From positions 1 through 9,421 of the forward strand of contig JAJAZO010000130.1 of the NCBI GenBank assembly GCA_026785745.1: a stretch of 9,421 bases of DNA, in the 5' to 3' direction. The position numbers and the translations under genes are program-made. Position 1 is the stretch's first letter. Each line of letters begins with the position of its first letter. Shown here in pieces: positions 1 through 6,441 of this stretch. The notes under the pieces were generated by a model. The model had not been told where the DNA came from. It did not search any database and worked only from the letters and a program-made list of their open reading frames with translations. Source of the stretch: Chitinophagaceae bacterium. Its GTDB lineage: Bacteria; Bacteroidota; Bacteroidia; Chitinophagales; Chitinophagaceae.

Positions 1-759
1 ATCGACGAGTTTGCAGATAATCAGTACAACCTGCAATACAGCGCCAAAGACATCCGGGATTTAGCTAAAAAACTAAAAGAAAAATATGGCGATGGTGTTA
101 TCATTGATACGTTGTTCAATGATAATGTTACCGTTAGTAATGTAAAGGCATTGAAAAAAAAGCTGCAGCAAACCACGGAGAACGATAAAGTGATTATTGC
201 ATACTCTGGTCATGGTATGCTGAGTAAAGATTTTGACTATTATCTCTCCACCTACTCCGTGAATTTTGAAAACCCAGAACAGAATGGATTGCCTTACGAT
301 GACCTGGAGAGTTTATTAGACAGCATACCTGCCAGAAAAAAGCTAATGCTGATAGATGCCTGTCACAGTGGCGAAGTGGATAAAGAAGACCTGATAACAT
401 TAAATAATACTCCCGATTCATTAATAAAAGGATTAAAACCGGTCGGCTATAAACAAGAAGGGCATCTTGGGTTAAAGAACAGTTTTGAACTGATGCAAAG
501 CCTGTTTGTAAATGTTGGCAAGAGTACCGGTGCAACTATCATTTCTGCAGCAGCCGGAACACAGTTTGCCTTGGAAAGAAATGATTTGAAGAATGGTGTG
601 TTTACTTACAGTATTCTGGAAGCGATGAAAACAAATGCCACGATGAAAATAAGTGAGCTAAAAACTATTGTTGGAAAAAGAGTAGAAGAATTGACGAATG
701 GTTTTCAAAAACCCACATCCAGAAATGAAACGATTGTAGTGGACTGGATTGTTTGGTAG
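1..759 (+). CDS. Caspase-like (peptidase C14) family protein, C-terminal part
   Basis: The frame is open from the first base to TAG at 757-759, giving 252 visible residues, so the true start lies outside the window. A TTG at 112 could be taken for a start, but the upstream codons continue the caspase fold. The two hallmark motifs are present: YSGHG (catalytic His about visible residue 71) and LMLIDACHSGE (catalytic Cys about residue 121), followed by a later TGATIISAAAG strand and a GVFTYSILEAM helix typical of this clan. Such proteins are cysteine proteases of the caspase/metacaspase clan. In Bacteroidota they are often the C-terminal domain of a larger protein, commonly after WD40 repeats; that is family knowledge and cannot be seen here. 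The protein ends soon after the domain. The 3' neighbour is convergent with only 6 bp between stop codons. Substrate and role are unknown. Confidence 0.88.
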   Translation: MDEFADNQYNLQYSAKDIRDLAKKLKEKYGDGVIIDTLFNDNVTVSNVKALKKKLQQTTENDKVIIAYSGHGMLSKDFDYYLSTYSVNFENPEQNGLPYDDLESLLDSIPARKKLMLIDACHSGEVDKEDLITLNNTPDSLIKGLKPVGYKQEGHLGLKNSFELMQSLFVNVGKSTGATIISAAAGTQFALERNDLKNGVFTYSILEAMKTNATMKISELKTIVGKRVEELTNGFQKPTSRNETIVVDWIVW

Positions 760-765
760 CCTCTT

Positions 766-1476
766 TTATATAACCCAATTCGCCACCAGCATCGAAACCG
801 CTCCTACTACCAACCCTCCATAAATCTCCGCTGCAGTATGGTCCGATACAATAAACCGGGCGGTACAAACTAAACCGGTAAGAAAAAAAACAATGGCCAG
901 CCAGATACCAAAATTCAGATCTTGCGTAAGGGCCATAATAATAAACAATGTAAGCACTATGCCGGCAGAAATAGCATGCAGGCTAACTTTCATTTTTATA
1001 TTTACCATCAGCCCGATAATGGTGCTGATAAAAGTGGCCAAAGCAAACTGAACAGCTACACGGGGCATATCCATCACATCTCTTGTTTTGCCAAAGTTGT
1101 TCCATACATACCATATCCAGAAATACCAGATCATACATGCGATAAAAGGAATTACCCGGTCTCTTTGCGTATGCAGGTAAATGGTATCAATAAATTTTAA
1201 TCCTTTTAATAATAATACAGTAACAAGCGGAAAAAAAGTAAATGATACAACGGCCATCATTACTGTTCTTAGTTTTTGTACATTGGAAAACCCGGCAAAT
1301 AAATAAGGATGAGTATATACAAGAAACCATACTACCATCAACGGTACAAAAACCGGGTGGAAGATATACGAAATAATTTTTGCTACCCATTTCAGCGAAG
1401 TAGGTTGATCTGGAAAAGAACGGCCCCTCAATTCCTGCAACTTATTTTCTTCATTTATCATTAAACCTGAACTCAT
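766..1476 (-). CDS. PAP2-like (phosphatidic acid phosphatase type 2) integral membrane protein
   Basis: A 236-residue hydrophobic protein with about six membrane segments after a polar N-terminus of ~30 residues. The C-terminal half carries a PAP2-like signature: KVSLHAISAG (His167, matching the His of the PSGH motif), then ARFIVSDHTAAEIYGG with Arg207-x5-His213, the spacing of the SRxxxxxHxxxD motif. Two departures are visible. The residue four after the His is Glu217 rather than Asp, and the first motif (KxxxxxxRP) is not clear; QRDRVIP (104-110) is the nearest basic-Pro stretch. The family hydrolyses lipid phosphates or pyrophosphates (phosphatidate, undecaprenyl-PP) at the membrane, but the substrate cannot be read here and activity is uncertain. 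The start at 1474-1476 was taken because it gives the longest frame; Met6 is an alternative. The gene is monocistronic and divergent from the glucosaminidase gene. Confidence 0.75.
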   Translation of the reverse strand: MSSGLMINEENKLQELRGRSFPDQPTSLKWVAKIISYIFHPVFVPLMVVWFLVYTHPYLFAGFSNVQKLRTVMMAVVSFTFFPLVTVLLLKGLKFIDTIYLHTQRDRVIPFIACMIWYFWIWYVWNNFGKTRDVMDMPRVAVQFALATFISTIIGLMVNIKMKVSLHAISAGIVLTLFIIMALTQDLNFGIWLAIVFFLTGLVCTARFIVSDHTAAEIYGGLVVGAVSMLVANWVI

Positions 1477-1504
1477 TTAACCAGTTTTATGCAAAGTAAA
1501 GGAA

Positions 1505-1536
1505 TTGAAGAAAAGGGTGTGATTTTTGTATATTTA
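1505..1536 (+). promoter_or_regulatory. Candidate Bacteroidota-type promoter for the glucosaminidase gene
   Basis: TTG at 1505-1507 is followed after 21 bp by TATATTTA at 1529-1536. This resembles the Bacteroidota -33/-7 arrangement (TTG, then TAnnTTTG), with one mismatch in the last base of the -7 box. It would give a leader of about 50 nt before the ATG at 1596. The assignment is by eye and weak. Confidence 0.3.
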
Positions 1537-1595
1537 AAGTGAAATCTGGTTATCCTGAGATTTTCATTTCATTTTTCTTCACCAAATAACTGCTC

Positions 1596-2027
1596 ATGAA
1601 GAAATTACTGTTTGCCTTTTTCCTGACCGGCTTTTTTCTGCAGGCCTCTTCGCAAAGTATTAATAAGCTTAAAATGCAGGCAATGTATGATGTTATTAAA
1701 GATGCTGGTATCCTGCATCCTGATTTTGTAATGGCCCAGTGTATGCAGGAGACCGGTAATCTTACTTGTAAAAATTGCTGCCTGCGCTATCACAACCTGT
1801 TTGGATTTTATGTAAAAGGGAATAAGTGTAAAAAATTTGAATCTGACAAAGAATGTATAAAATATTATAAAGACTGGCAGCAAAAGCGATATTCTAAATG
1901 GCGGAAGAAAAATCCTAAAGCAGATTATTACCACTTTCTGAAAAGTGTAGGCTACGCCACCGGCGATAAATACACCAAAGAATTAAAACCGAAAGTGGCT
2001 TGGGTGCAGAAACATTTAAAGCTGTGA
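1596..2027 (+). CDS. Secreted glucosaminidase-domain protein (peptidoglycan hydrolase-like)
   Basis: 143 residues. Residues 1-20 form a clear Sec signal peptide (two Lys, hydrophobic core, ASSQ cleavage region). The rest fits the glucosaminidase domain family (PF01832 type). Glu52 in MAQCMQETGN is the probable catalytic acid, followed by NLFGFYVKG (67-75), the FESDKECIKYYKDW segment (81-94), and SVGYATGDKYTKEL (117-130), which matches the conserved GYATD-Y-L ending. These enzymes cleave the N-acetylglucosamine-muramic acid backbone of peptidoglycan, and this one would act in the periplasm or outside. It is a minimal version with no LysM, SH3 or other wall-binding domain. The mature part has six cysteines (49, 58, 61, 62, 78, 87), which suggests disulfides. 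It stands alone between a divergent gene and a convergent one; a hairpin terminator follows. Confidence 0.85.
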   Translation: MKKLLFAFFLTGFFLQASSQSINKLKMQAMYDVIKDAGILHPDFVMAQCMQETGNLTCKNCCLRYHNLFGFYVKGNKCKKFESDKECIKYYKDWQQKRYSKWRKKNPKADYYHFLKSVGYATGDKYTKELKPKVAWVQKHLKL

Positions 2028-2035
2028 GGAAAGCT

Positions 2036-2063
2036 GCGAGTTGTGAGCCACGAGTTTCGAGTT
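2036..2063 (+). repeat. Array of degenerate 7-bp repeats (nnGAGTT type), left arm
   Basis: Four consecutive 7-mers can be read without gaps: GCGAGTT, GTGAGCC, ACGAGTT, TCGAGTT. A weaker unit, GAAAGCT (2029-2035), precedes them and starts one base after the stop codon of the upstream gene. The right-hand arm at 2120-2140 carries the same unit on the opposite strand, so AGTTGTGAG at 2039-2047 can pair with 2129-2137. Confidence 0.6.
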
Positions 2064-2072
2064 CTCCAAATC

Positions 2073-2103
2073 AAAGGGTCTTTCAATATTTGAAAGACTC
2101 TTT
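2073..2103. terminator. Bidirectional hairpin terminator between convergent genes
   Basis: Arms 2073-2086 and 2090-2103 form a 14-bp stem (one G-T wobble in RNA) around the 3-nt loop TAT. The stem is flanked by A residues on the left and T residues on the right, so it gives a hairpin plus U-run for the + gene and a similar structure on the minus strand. It sits between the 3' ends of the glucosaminidase gene and the DHHW lipoprotein gene and probably ends both transcripts. Confidence 0.75.
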
Positions 2104-2119
2104 TGCTATAAAATCTAGC

Positions 2120-2140
2120 AGCTCATAACTCACAACTTGT
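2120..2140 (-). repeat. Array of degenerate 7-bp repeats (nnGAGTT type), right arm, inverted
   Basis: Read on the minus strand, three gap-free 7-mers follow each other: ACAAGTT (2134-2140), GTGAGTT (2127-2133), ATGAGCT (2120-2126). Weaker units may extend at both ends, AATAGCT (2141-2147, overlapping the stop codon of the minus gene) and GCTAGAT (2113-2119). It mirrors the left arm around the terminator hairpin. Confidence 0.55.
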
Positions 2141-2142
2141 AG

Positions 2143-3189
2143 CTATTTCATTAAACCCCTTACATCATCAATATGAAACTGTGTGTGTGCTGCAAAAATG
2201 TTATTGATAAACAGCAGCTCGTTAATTCCTTCGGCCTTTAGCAGGGCCGCAAAATCGCCTTTATACGAACGTTGATCTACTACAATTACTTTTTCATAAT
2301 TGTTGATTAAAAAAGGGGCAAAGGCATTACCATACGATTCTTTTACCAGGGCAATCTTTCTTCCGTTTTTGTGTTGTGTTTCCATTTTACAAATTGGTAA
2401 ATCGCCTTGCAAAAAAACAGAATAACTATTGGCACCGCTTACCTGCTCTGCATACATCTTTGATTTGGCCCAATAGCCAATGGAGCTGCTGCCAATAAAA
2501 AAATTGACAGAGTCGGGAAATAAATAATAGCGGACCGAATCCGGGTTGTTTTTTAAAATACTGCTCTTGGTGAGCCTGTAGAATAAACCAAGGAAACCTG
2601 GTTTAACTTTCGAAGGAATACTATCAAGAGAAACGGGGGACAAACCCGCAGCAACACAGAAACTTCTATAACCATAATAAGCTCCGAGACTGGTCCAGTG
2701 GTGATCCGTGTTGAAATAAATGTACTCCGTACGATGCTTTCTTATCTCATCTACAGGATTTATCTTTATGATGTCAGGGTGTTCAGCCGCATAAATATCA
2801 TTGATGGCTTTTTTGTTGGGCTTTACCTTGTCTTTGTATTTTTCCGTTACTTCAAATTCAAAGCCATTTGGAATAACGATGTTATAAACTTTCAGGCCGG
2901 GAATCTTCAGTCGGCTATACATATTGATTACCCCTGCATATTGTTTACCCATCGCCTCGCCACCGCTGAACAATTCAAATCCCCTGTTTTTAAAAATGAA
3001 GACAGCACCTTTTCTAACACCGATCTGGCCATCGTCAGGTAAGACGTCAGGTATTGGTGGTGGTTGCGGTATTATGGTTCGAACCACAGACGCTGTATCC
3101 GTTCCGGTAAAATCTTTTTTGCTCTTACCTGAATTACATGCGGCCAGAACAACAGAAAAGATCAAAACGATATGGGTGAGTTTTGCCAT
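2143..3189 (-). CDS. DHHW-family (AlgJ-like SGNH) lipoprotein, truncated paralogue of the upstream gene
   Basis: 348 residues. The N-terminus is a lipoprotein signal with lipobox LAAC (Cys18), so the protein should be periplasm-facing and lipid anchored. A Pro-rich linker (41-48) leads into the domain. The family signature TDHHWTSLGAY puts Asp162 and His164 in the D-x-H positions used by AlgJ/AlgX-type SGNH acetyltransferases, and VKESYGNAFAPFL supplies the likely nucleophile Ser285. From about residue 50 to the end it is closely similar to the upstream DHHW protein (about 80% or more over the last ~95 residues, counted by hand), but it lacks that protein's SEMENR...FPLRD module. The ATG overlaps the upstream stop as TAATG, implying translational coupling. 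Inferred role: a partner in O-acetylation of an envelope polysaccharide with the MBOAT protein. The substrate is unknown. Confidence 0.88.
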   Translation of the reverse strand: MAKLTHIVLIFSVVLAACNSGKSKKDFTGTDTASVVRTIIPQPPPIPDVLPDDGQIGVRKGAVFIFKNRGFELFSGGEAMGKQYAGVINMYSRLKIPGLKVYNIVIPNGFEFEVTEKYKDKVKPNKKAINDIYAAEHPDIIKINPVDEIRKHRTEYIYFNTDHHWTSLGAYYGYRSFCVAAGLSPVSLDSIPSKVKPGFLGLFYRLTKSSILKNNPDSVRYYLFPDSVNFFIGSSSIGYWAKSKMYAEQVSGANSYSVFLQGDLPICKMETQHKNGRKIALVKESYGNAFAPFLINNYEKVIVVDQRSYKGDFAALLKAEGINELLFINNIFAAHTQFHIDDVRGLMK

Positions 3190-4490
3190 TATTTTTTTAG
3201 TCCCTTTATTTTATTAATATGGAAAGGAGTATGCGCCGCAAAAATGTTATTGATAAATAATAACTCGTTAATACCCTCTGCCTTTAGCATGGCAATGAAA
3301 TCGCCGGTGTAATACCGCTGGTCCACCACCACCACTTTTTCATAATTATTAATTAAGAAGCAGGCGAAAGCATTACCATATGATTCTTTTACTACGGCGA
3401 TCTTTCTTCCGTTCTTATGCTGTGTTTCCATTTTTACGGTAGGCAAATCGCCTTGCAGGAAAACAGAATAACTATTAGCGCCACTGGCACCTTCGCCATA
3501 CATTTTTGATTTAGACCAATAACCAAGTGTGGAATTGCCGATATAAAAATTCACAGAATCTTTGAACAGGTAATATCGTACAGAGTCCGGATTGGTTTGC
3601 AGGCTGGGGTCACGGGTAAGCCTGTATAATGAACCGAGGAATGATGGTTTCACTTTTGAAGCAACTGTATCGAGATTGACAGAAGTTAATCCTGCTGTTT
3701 GGCAAAATGCACGGTACGCATAATAGGCACCCAGGCTTGTCCAGTGGTGGTCGGTATTAAAATAAATATATTCACCCCGGTGTTTTCTTATCTCATCTAT
3801 TGCCCAAACTTTTTTTATGTTGGAGTCAAGAGAGGTATAAATATTTTCAATAGCTGGCCGGTTAGGTTTTTGAAATTTGGCATATTTTTCTGTTATTTCA
3901 AATTCCAGTGCAACCGGAATGATGAGGTTGTACACCTGGATACCGGGGCTGAGAATCCTGTTGTAAGAGTTGATAACGTCGGCATACGATTTTCCCATAG
4001 CAGCACCGCCGCCAAACATTTCAAAAGCCCTGTTTTTAAATACAAACACTCCCTTCTTTTTTTCTCCCGTTGCACCATCATCTGGTAATGGACCGTCCTG
4101 TACTGTTTCATTTTTGGCGGTATCCGTTTTTTCATTGGCTTCTGCATCGTTGTCAGGATCGTACATCTTTATTTCGCTGCTGTTAAAACCAATACTGGTT
4201 TTGAATTTATCTGAAAAACTTATCCATTTATCCCGGAGTGGAAAATTATCAGCATAAAATTCATCTATCTGTTTAAAATATTTTCCGCTCCAAAATAAAC
4301 TGTCAGAATATTTTGGGAAAGGTGCCAGTTTCCGGTTTTCCATTTCTGATACCGTTGGTTTCTTCATTGCTAATGAAGCAATGCCCCCCAGTAATAAGAG
4401 ACCGCAAAAAATGGCCACATTTACCGTGTGAATTTTTTTATTTGTTACCGGAACACTGTTTGTTCCCCCACTCATATTCGTTGCTTCCAT
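3189..4490 (-). CDS. DHHW-family (AlgJ-like SGNH) membrane-anchored protein
   Basis: 433 residues. One N-terminal transmembrane segment (about 24-42) follows a short cytoplasmic tail, so the bulk should lie in the periplasm. It has the usual DHHW-protein start: SEMENRKLAPFP (48-59) and FYADNFPLRDKW (78-89). A charged, Asp/Glu/Lys-rich linker (about 110-146) leads to the SGNH-like domain with TDHHWTSLGAY (Asp247, His249) and VKESYGNAF (Ser370), the expected catalytic triad by comparison with AlgJ/AlgX. One oddity: the stretch after the Ser reads ACFL, whereas the paralogue has APFL. The gene begins 14 nt after the MBOAT stop, with an A/T-rich leader and no Shine-Dalgarno sequence. Met6 is a possible alternative start. 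With the MBOAT protein it likely forms a pair that moves acetyl groups across the inner membrane and onto a glycan; the glycan is not identified by the context. Confidence 0.88.
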   Translation of the reverse strand: MEATNMSGGTNSVPVTNKKIHTVNVAIFCGLLLLGGIASLAMKKPTVSEMENRKLAPFPKYSDSLFWSGKYFKQIDEFYADNFPLRDKWISFSDKFKTSIGFNSSEIKMYDPDNDAEANEKTDTAKNETVQDGPLPDDGATGEKKKGVFVFKNRAFEMFGGGAAMGKSYADVINSYNRILSPGIQVYNLIIPVALEFEITEKYAKFQKPNRPAIENIYTSLDSNIKKVWAIDEIRKHRGEYIYFNTDHHWTSLGAYYAYRAFCQTAGLTSVNLDTVASKVKPSFLGSLYRLTRDPSLQTNPDSVRYYLFKDSVNFYIGNSTLGYWSKSKMYGEGASGANSYSVFLQGDLPTVKMETQHKNGRKIAVVKESYGNAFACFLINNYEKVVVVDQRYYTGDFIAMLKAEGINELLFINNIFAAHTPFHINKIKGLKK

Positions 4491-4504
4491 TAGTTACAAT
4501 TTTT

Positions 4505-5932
4505 TTAAAACCTGAAATAAATAAACGGGTTATAACTCTTGCCTACCAATTGTGCCACACAAAGAAAAAGCAGCACTACATTAAAACCGATAATCGCCGT
4601 GTCATAAAAAGTAGTACGGCTTGTTTTTTTATCTAGCCAATTTTTTATGGTATGATAAACCGGCATACAAAGTATAACTGCCAGCACCAGCCAGAATAAA
4701 TGTGTGCTCAGTGTATTCATTACATCCATATTACCATTAGGCCCGGCACTAAAGGAGAATAGTTTTTTTACATAGGCAATCAGCATGTTGGTATCTGTAA
4801 AATAAAAAATTACCCAGCCGGGAATGATAATAACTAACGCATAGATATGCGCAATAAAGGCCGGGGCTTTTTCCAACAGCTTTAACAGGAAAGCTCTTTC
4901 CAATGCAATGAAAATGAAGAAGTACAATCCCCAGAAAATAAAATTCCAACTGGCGCCATGCCACATACCGGTAAGAAACCACACAATAAACAGGTTGAGG
5001 TAAACTCTTTTTTTATTTCCGCCGAGCGGGATGTACACATAATCCCTGAAAATACTTCCCAGAGAGATATGCCATCTTCGCCAAAATTCGCCAATGGATT
5101 TGGAGATATAGGGATAATTAAAATTCTCCCGGAAGTGGAAGCCAAACATTCTTCCCAAACCAATGGCCATGTCTGAATAACCTGAAAAATCAAAATAAAT
5201 CTGAATGGCAAACATAATTAATCCCACCCATGCTTCTAAACTTGAAAAAGAAGCAAGCTCCGCAAAGCTTAATGGGTCCCTGTTATCCCCCATATATTTA
5301 GCAACAATCTCCGCTGCTATGTTGGCTATAACTACTTTTTTAAACAAGCCGATACAAAACCGGGACACCCCCAAACTGAAATCAGTCAGGTTTTCTTTTC
5401 TGCCATAAATTTCTTTTTCTACATGGGCATACCGGATAATAGGCCCGGCTACCAATGAAGAGAAGAGGGATACGTACATTAAAAAGTTAGGAAAATTTCG
5501 TTGTGCCTTTATATCACCCCGGTATACATCCACCACATAAGAAATAGTATGAAATGTATAGAAAGAAATACCAAGCGGCAATGCATAGCCCGGTGCGGTA
5601 AAGGAAGTCCCTAAAAGAGAGTTTACCTGGTCAACAATAAATTTATCGTACTTAAAAGTGGCCAGCAAGGCGAGATTAAATACTACTGTAACCGTTACCC
5701 CGATTTTTGCCCATTTGGTGCCCCGGTGTTTATCTATAAAAATAGAGTTGCCCCAATCGAAGAGGGAAGAAAGTATGAGCAGAGAAATCCAGATAGGCTC
5801 ACCCCAGCCATAAAAGGCCAATGAAAAAACGATAAGCACCCAGTTTCGCCATTTTGGATTTTTGGTGCTGTAATACAGCATAAGGCATAGTGGCAGAAAT
5901 ATAAAAAGGAAAAGCAGGCTTGCGAATACCAT
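4505..5932 (-). CDS. MBOAT-family O-acyltransferase, AlgI-like
   Basis: 475 residues with about eleven hydrophobic segments throughout. The family landmarks are all present and in order: LPLGISFYTFHTISYVVD (118-135), SLVAGPIIRY (159-168), QIYFDFSGYSDMAIGLG (244-260), EFWRRWHISLGSIFRDYVYI (282-301) and FLTGMWHGASWNFIFWG (319-335). His325 in the last is the conserved MBOAT catalytic histidine. The length is normal for AlgI-like proteins (about 470-520). AlgI-type proteins take acyl groups, usually acetyl from a cytoplasmic donor, across the inner membrane for polysaccharide O-acetylation. It is the first gene of a three-gene minus-strand operon with two DHHW proteins, the usual AlgI/AlgJ pairing. 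The start at 5930-5932 fits the MVF-SLLFLFIFLP family start. No convincing promoter box was found in the ~135 bp upstream. Confidence 0.95.
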   Translation of the reverse strand: MVFASLLFLFIFLPLCLMLYYSTKNPKWRNWVLIVFSLAFYGWGEPIWISLLILSSLFDWGNSIFIDKHRGTKWAKIGVTVTVVFNLALLATFKYDKFIVDQVNSLLGTSFTAPGYALPLGISFYTFHTISYVVDVYRGDIKAQRNFPNFLMYVSLFSSLVAGPIIRYAHVEKEIYGRKENLTDFSLGVSRFCIGLFKKVVIANIAAEIVAKYMGDNRDPLSFAELASFSSLEAWVGLIMFAIQIYFDFSGYSDMAIGLGRMFGFHFRENFNYPYISKSIGEFWRRWHISLGSIFRDYVYIPLGGNKKRVYLNLFIVWFLTGMWHGASWNFIFWGLYFFIFIALERAFLLKLLEKAPAFIAHIYALVIIIPGWVIFYFTDTNMLIAYVKKLFSFSAGPNGNMDVMNTLSTHLFWLVLAVILCMPVYHTIKNWLDKKTSRTTFYDTAIIGFNVVLLFLCVAQLVGKSYNPFIYFRF

Positions 5933-6066
5933 AAATGAGATGTTGAGAGATTTTTAGCGGTGTAAAGTACATAATTGCCCCCAAGCATTCCTACTGCAAG
6001 GAAACAAAAATTTTCATATACATGCAATACCAAAAAGAGGGTATTTGAATATATTTAACAGGAAAG

Positions 6067-6197
6067 CTAATCGGGGCTGGAAAGGTGTTCAAGGTCGTTG
6101 AGGTCTTTACTTCTGCCAGCAAATATTTTACATGATTGTTGTTTAACGCCTGGAGAAAATCCCTGAAATCAGGATAAAAAATGTTTCCCATCACCAA
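6067..6197 (-). pseudogene. Nucleotidyltransferase remnant with the catalytic core deleted
   Basis: The ATG at 6195-6197 opens a frame beginning with MVMGNIFYPDF and continuing RDFLQALNNNHVKYLL, which resembles the N-terminus of small nucleotidyltransferase-fold proteins in Bacteroidota (usually continuing with a VGGYAV-type core). Here the frame runs instead into unrelated sequence. In another minus-strand frame, 6120 down to the TAG at 6067-6069 encodes AGRSKDLNDLEHLSSPD, which resembles the C-terminus of the same family (pattern A/S-G-R-x-K-D-L-x-D-x-E). The two ends abut near 6115-6130, so the catalytic middle (GG and D-x-D region, probably 120 or more codons) is missing and the ends are out of frame. 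The beginning overlaps the 3' end of the upstream 75-codon gene, as in a coupled gene pair. The family match is from memory; the abrupt switch between two frames is directly visible. Confidence 0.65.
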
Positions 6198-6396
6198 TTT
6201 TTCGGTAGCTTAAGATTGTTTTATCCATTCTGGGGGCTTCTTTACCAGCATAACTATAAGCAATTGCATTCAGGTATTGATGAATACGGCAACGTTCTTG
6301 CCAGCTAAGCTGACTATGATCAATATTATCCTTATCTGCCTCAGAAAAGGATAATATTGAAAACCGGGTTCTGTCTAAGCGATAGGAATCCTGCAT
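6169..6396 (-). CDS. Small conserved protein, likely partner of the (deleted) nucleotidyltransferase
   Basis: 75 residues, soluble and charged. Two similar blocks stand out: YRLDRTRFSILSFSEADK at the start and PRMDKTILSYRKIG near the end, both containing (L/M)D(R/K)T plus a following S, around a helix-rich centre (SWQERCRIHQYLNAIAYSY). Small proteins with this layout (...LD-T-F...E-AD...RL-A-YLN-IAY...P-MDKT-FS-RK) are, from memory, encoded directly upstream of nucleotidyltransferase genes in Bacteroidota, in arrangements that look like two-component accessory or toxin-antitoxin-type modules; that function is not established here. The downstream partner survives only as a remnant, whose start overlaps this gene's 3' end. 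A good promoter lies immediately upstream, so the gene is probably still expressed. Confidence 0.7.
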   Translation of the reverse strand: MQDSYRLDRTRFSILSFSEADKDNIDHSQLSWQERCRIHQYLNAIAYSYAGKEAPRMDKTILSYRKIGDGKHFLS

Positions 6397-6403
6397 ATAT
6401 AGG

Positions 6404-6413
6404 TTTGTACAAA
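6404..6413. promoter_or_regulatory. 10-bp palindrome between opposing -7 boxes
   Basis: TTTGTACAAA is its own reverse complement. It joins TAGGTTTG (6400-6407, pointing right) and CAAATTTA (6410-6417, a TAAATTTG box pointing left). It could be just the overlap of two -7 boxes or an operator for a dimeric regulator; the sequence does not decide. Confidence 0.3.
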
Positions 6414-6441
6414 TTTAATTTTTATAAATAGAATGTAACAA
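6410..6441 (-). promoter_or_regulatory. Bacteroidota-type promoter for the 75-residue protein gene
   Basis: On the minus strand, GTTG (CAA at 6439-6441) is followed after 21 bp by TAAATTTG (6410-6417), a perfect match to TAnnTTTG. Transcription would start near 6403, only a few bases before the ATG at 6394-6396, so the leader would be very short. It could also feed the downstream remnant and MBOAT operon. Confidence 0.5.

Noticed and set aside
922..1200. Plus-strand ORF of 92 codons inside the PAP2-like gene
   Set aside because: It is an antisense shadow with low-information composition. The minus-strand frame has clear membrane segments and PAP2-like motifs.
2036..2140. Heptamer arrays as a CRISPR-like array
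   Set aside because: The units are 7 bp, contiguous and without spacers, and no cas genes are present.
2698..3042. Plus-strand ORF of 114 codons opposite the DHHW lipoprotein gene
   Set aside because: It is antisense to a strongly conserved gene. A similar antisense frame exists opposite the paralogue (3699-4088), which follows from the duplicated sequence, not from a real gene.
3699..4088. Plus-strand ORF of 129 codons opposite the membrane-anchored DHHW gene
   Set aside because: It is a shadow of the conserved DHHW coding frame with no recognisable domain and no promoter.
3189..4490. Recent gene conversion between the two DHHW genes
   Set aside because: Exact DNA matches are short (about 20 bp at most by eye) and many third positions differ, so the similarity is better explained by an older duplication with purifying selection.
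5734..6033. Minus-strand ORF of 99 codons overlapping the MBOAT start
   Set aside because: It is out of frame with the MBOAT gene, and its hydrophobicity comes from overlap with membrane-segment codons.
5991..6197. 68-codon minus-strand ORF read as a complete small protein
   Set aside because: Only its first ~27 codons resemble a known family. The family's C-terminal end is found in another frame immediately after, so it is better treated as a deletion pseudogene.
6400..6407. TAGGTTTG as a confident promoter for the DUF3127 gene
   Set aside because: No TTG lies at a suitable distance upstream, so it is kept only as part of the overlapping-box observation.
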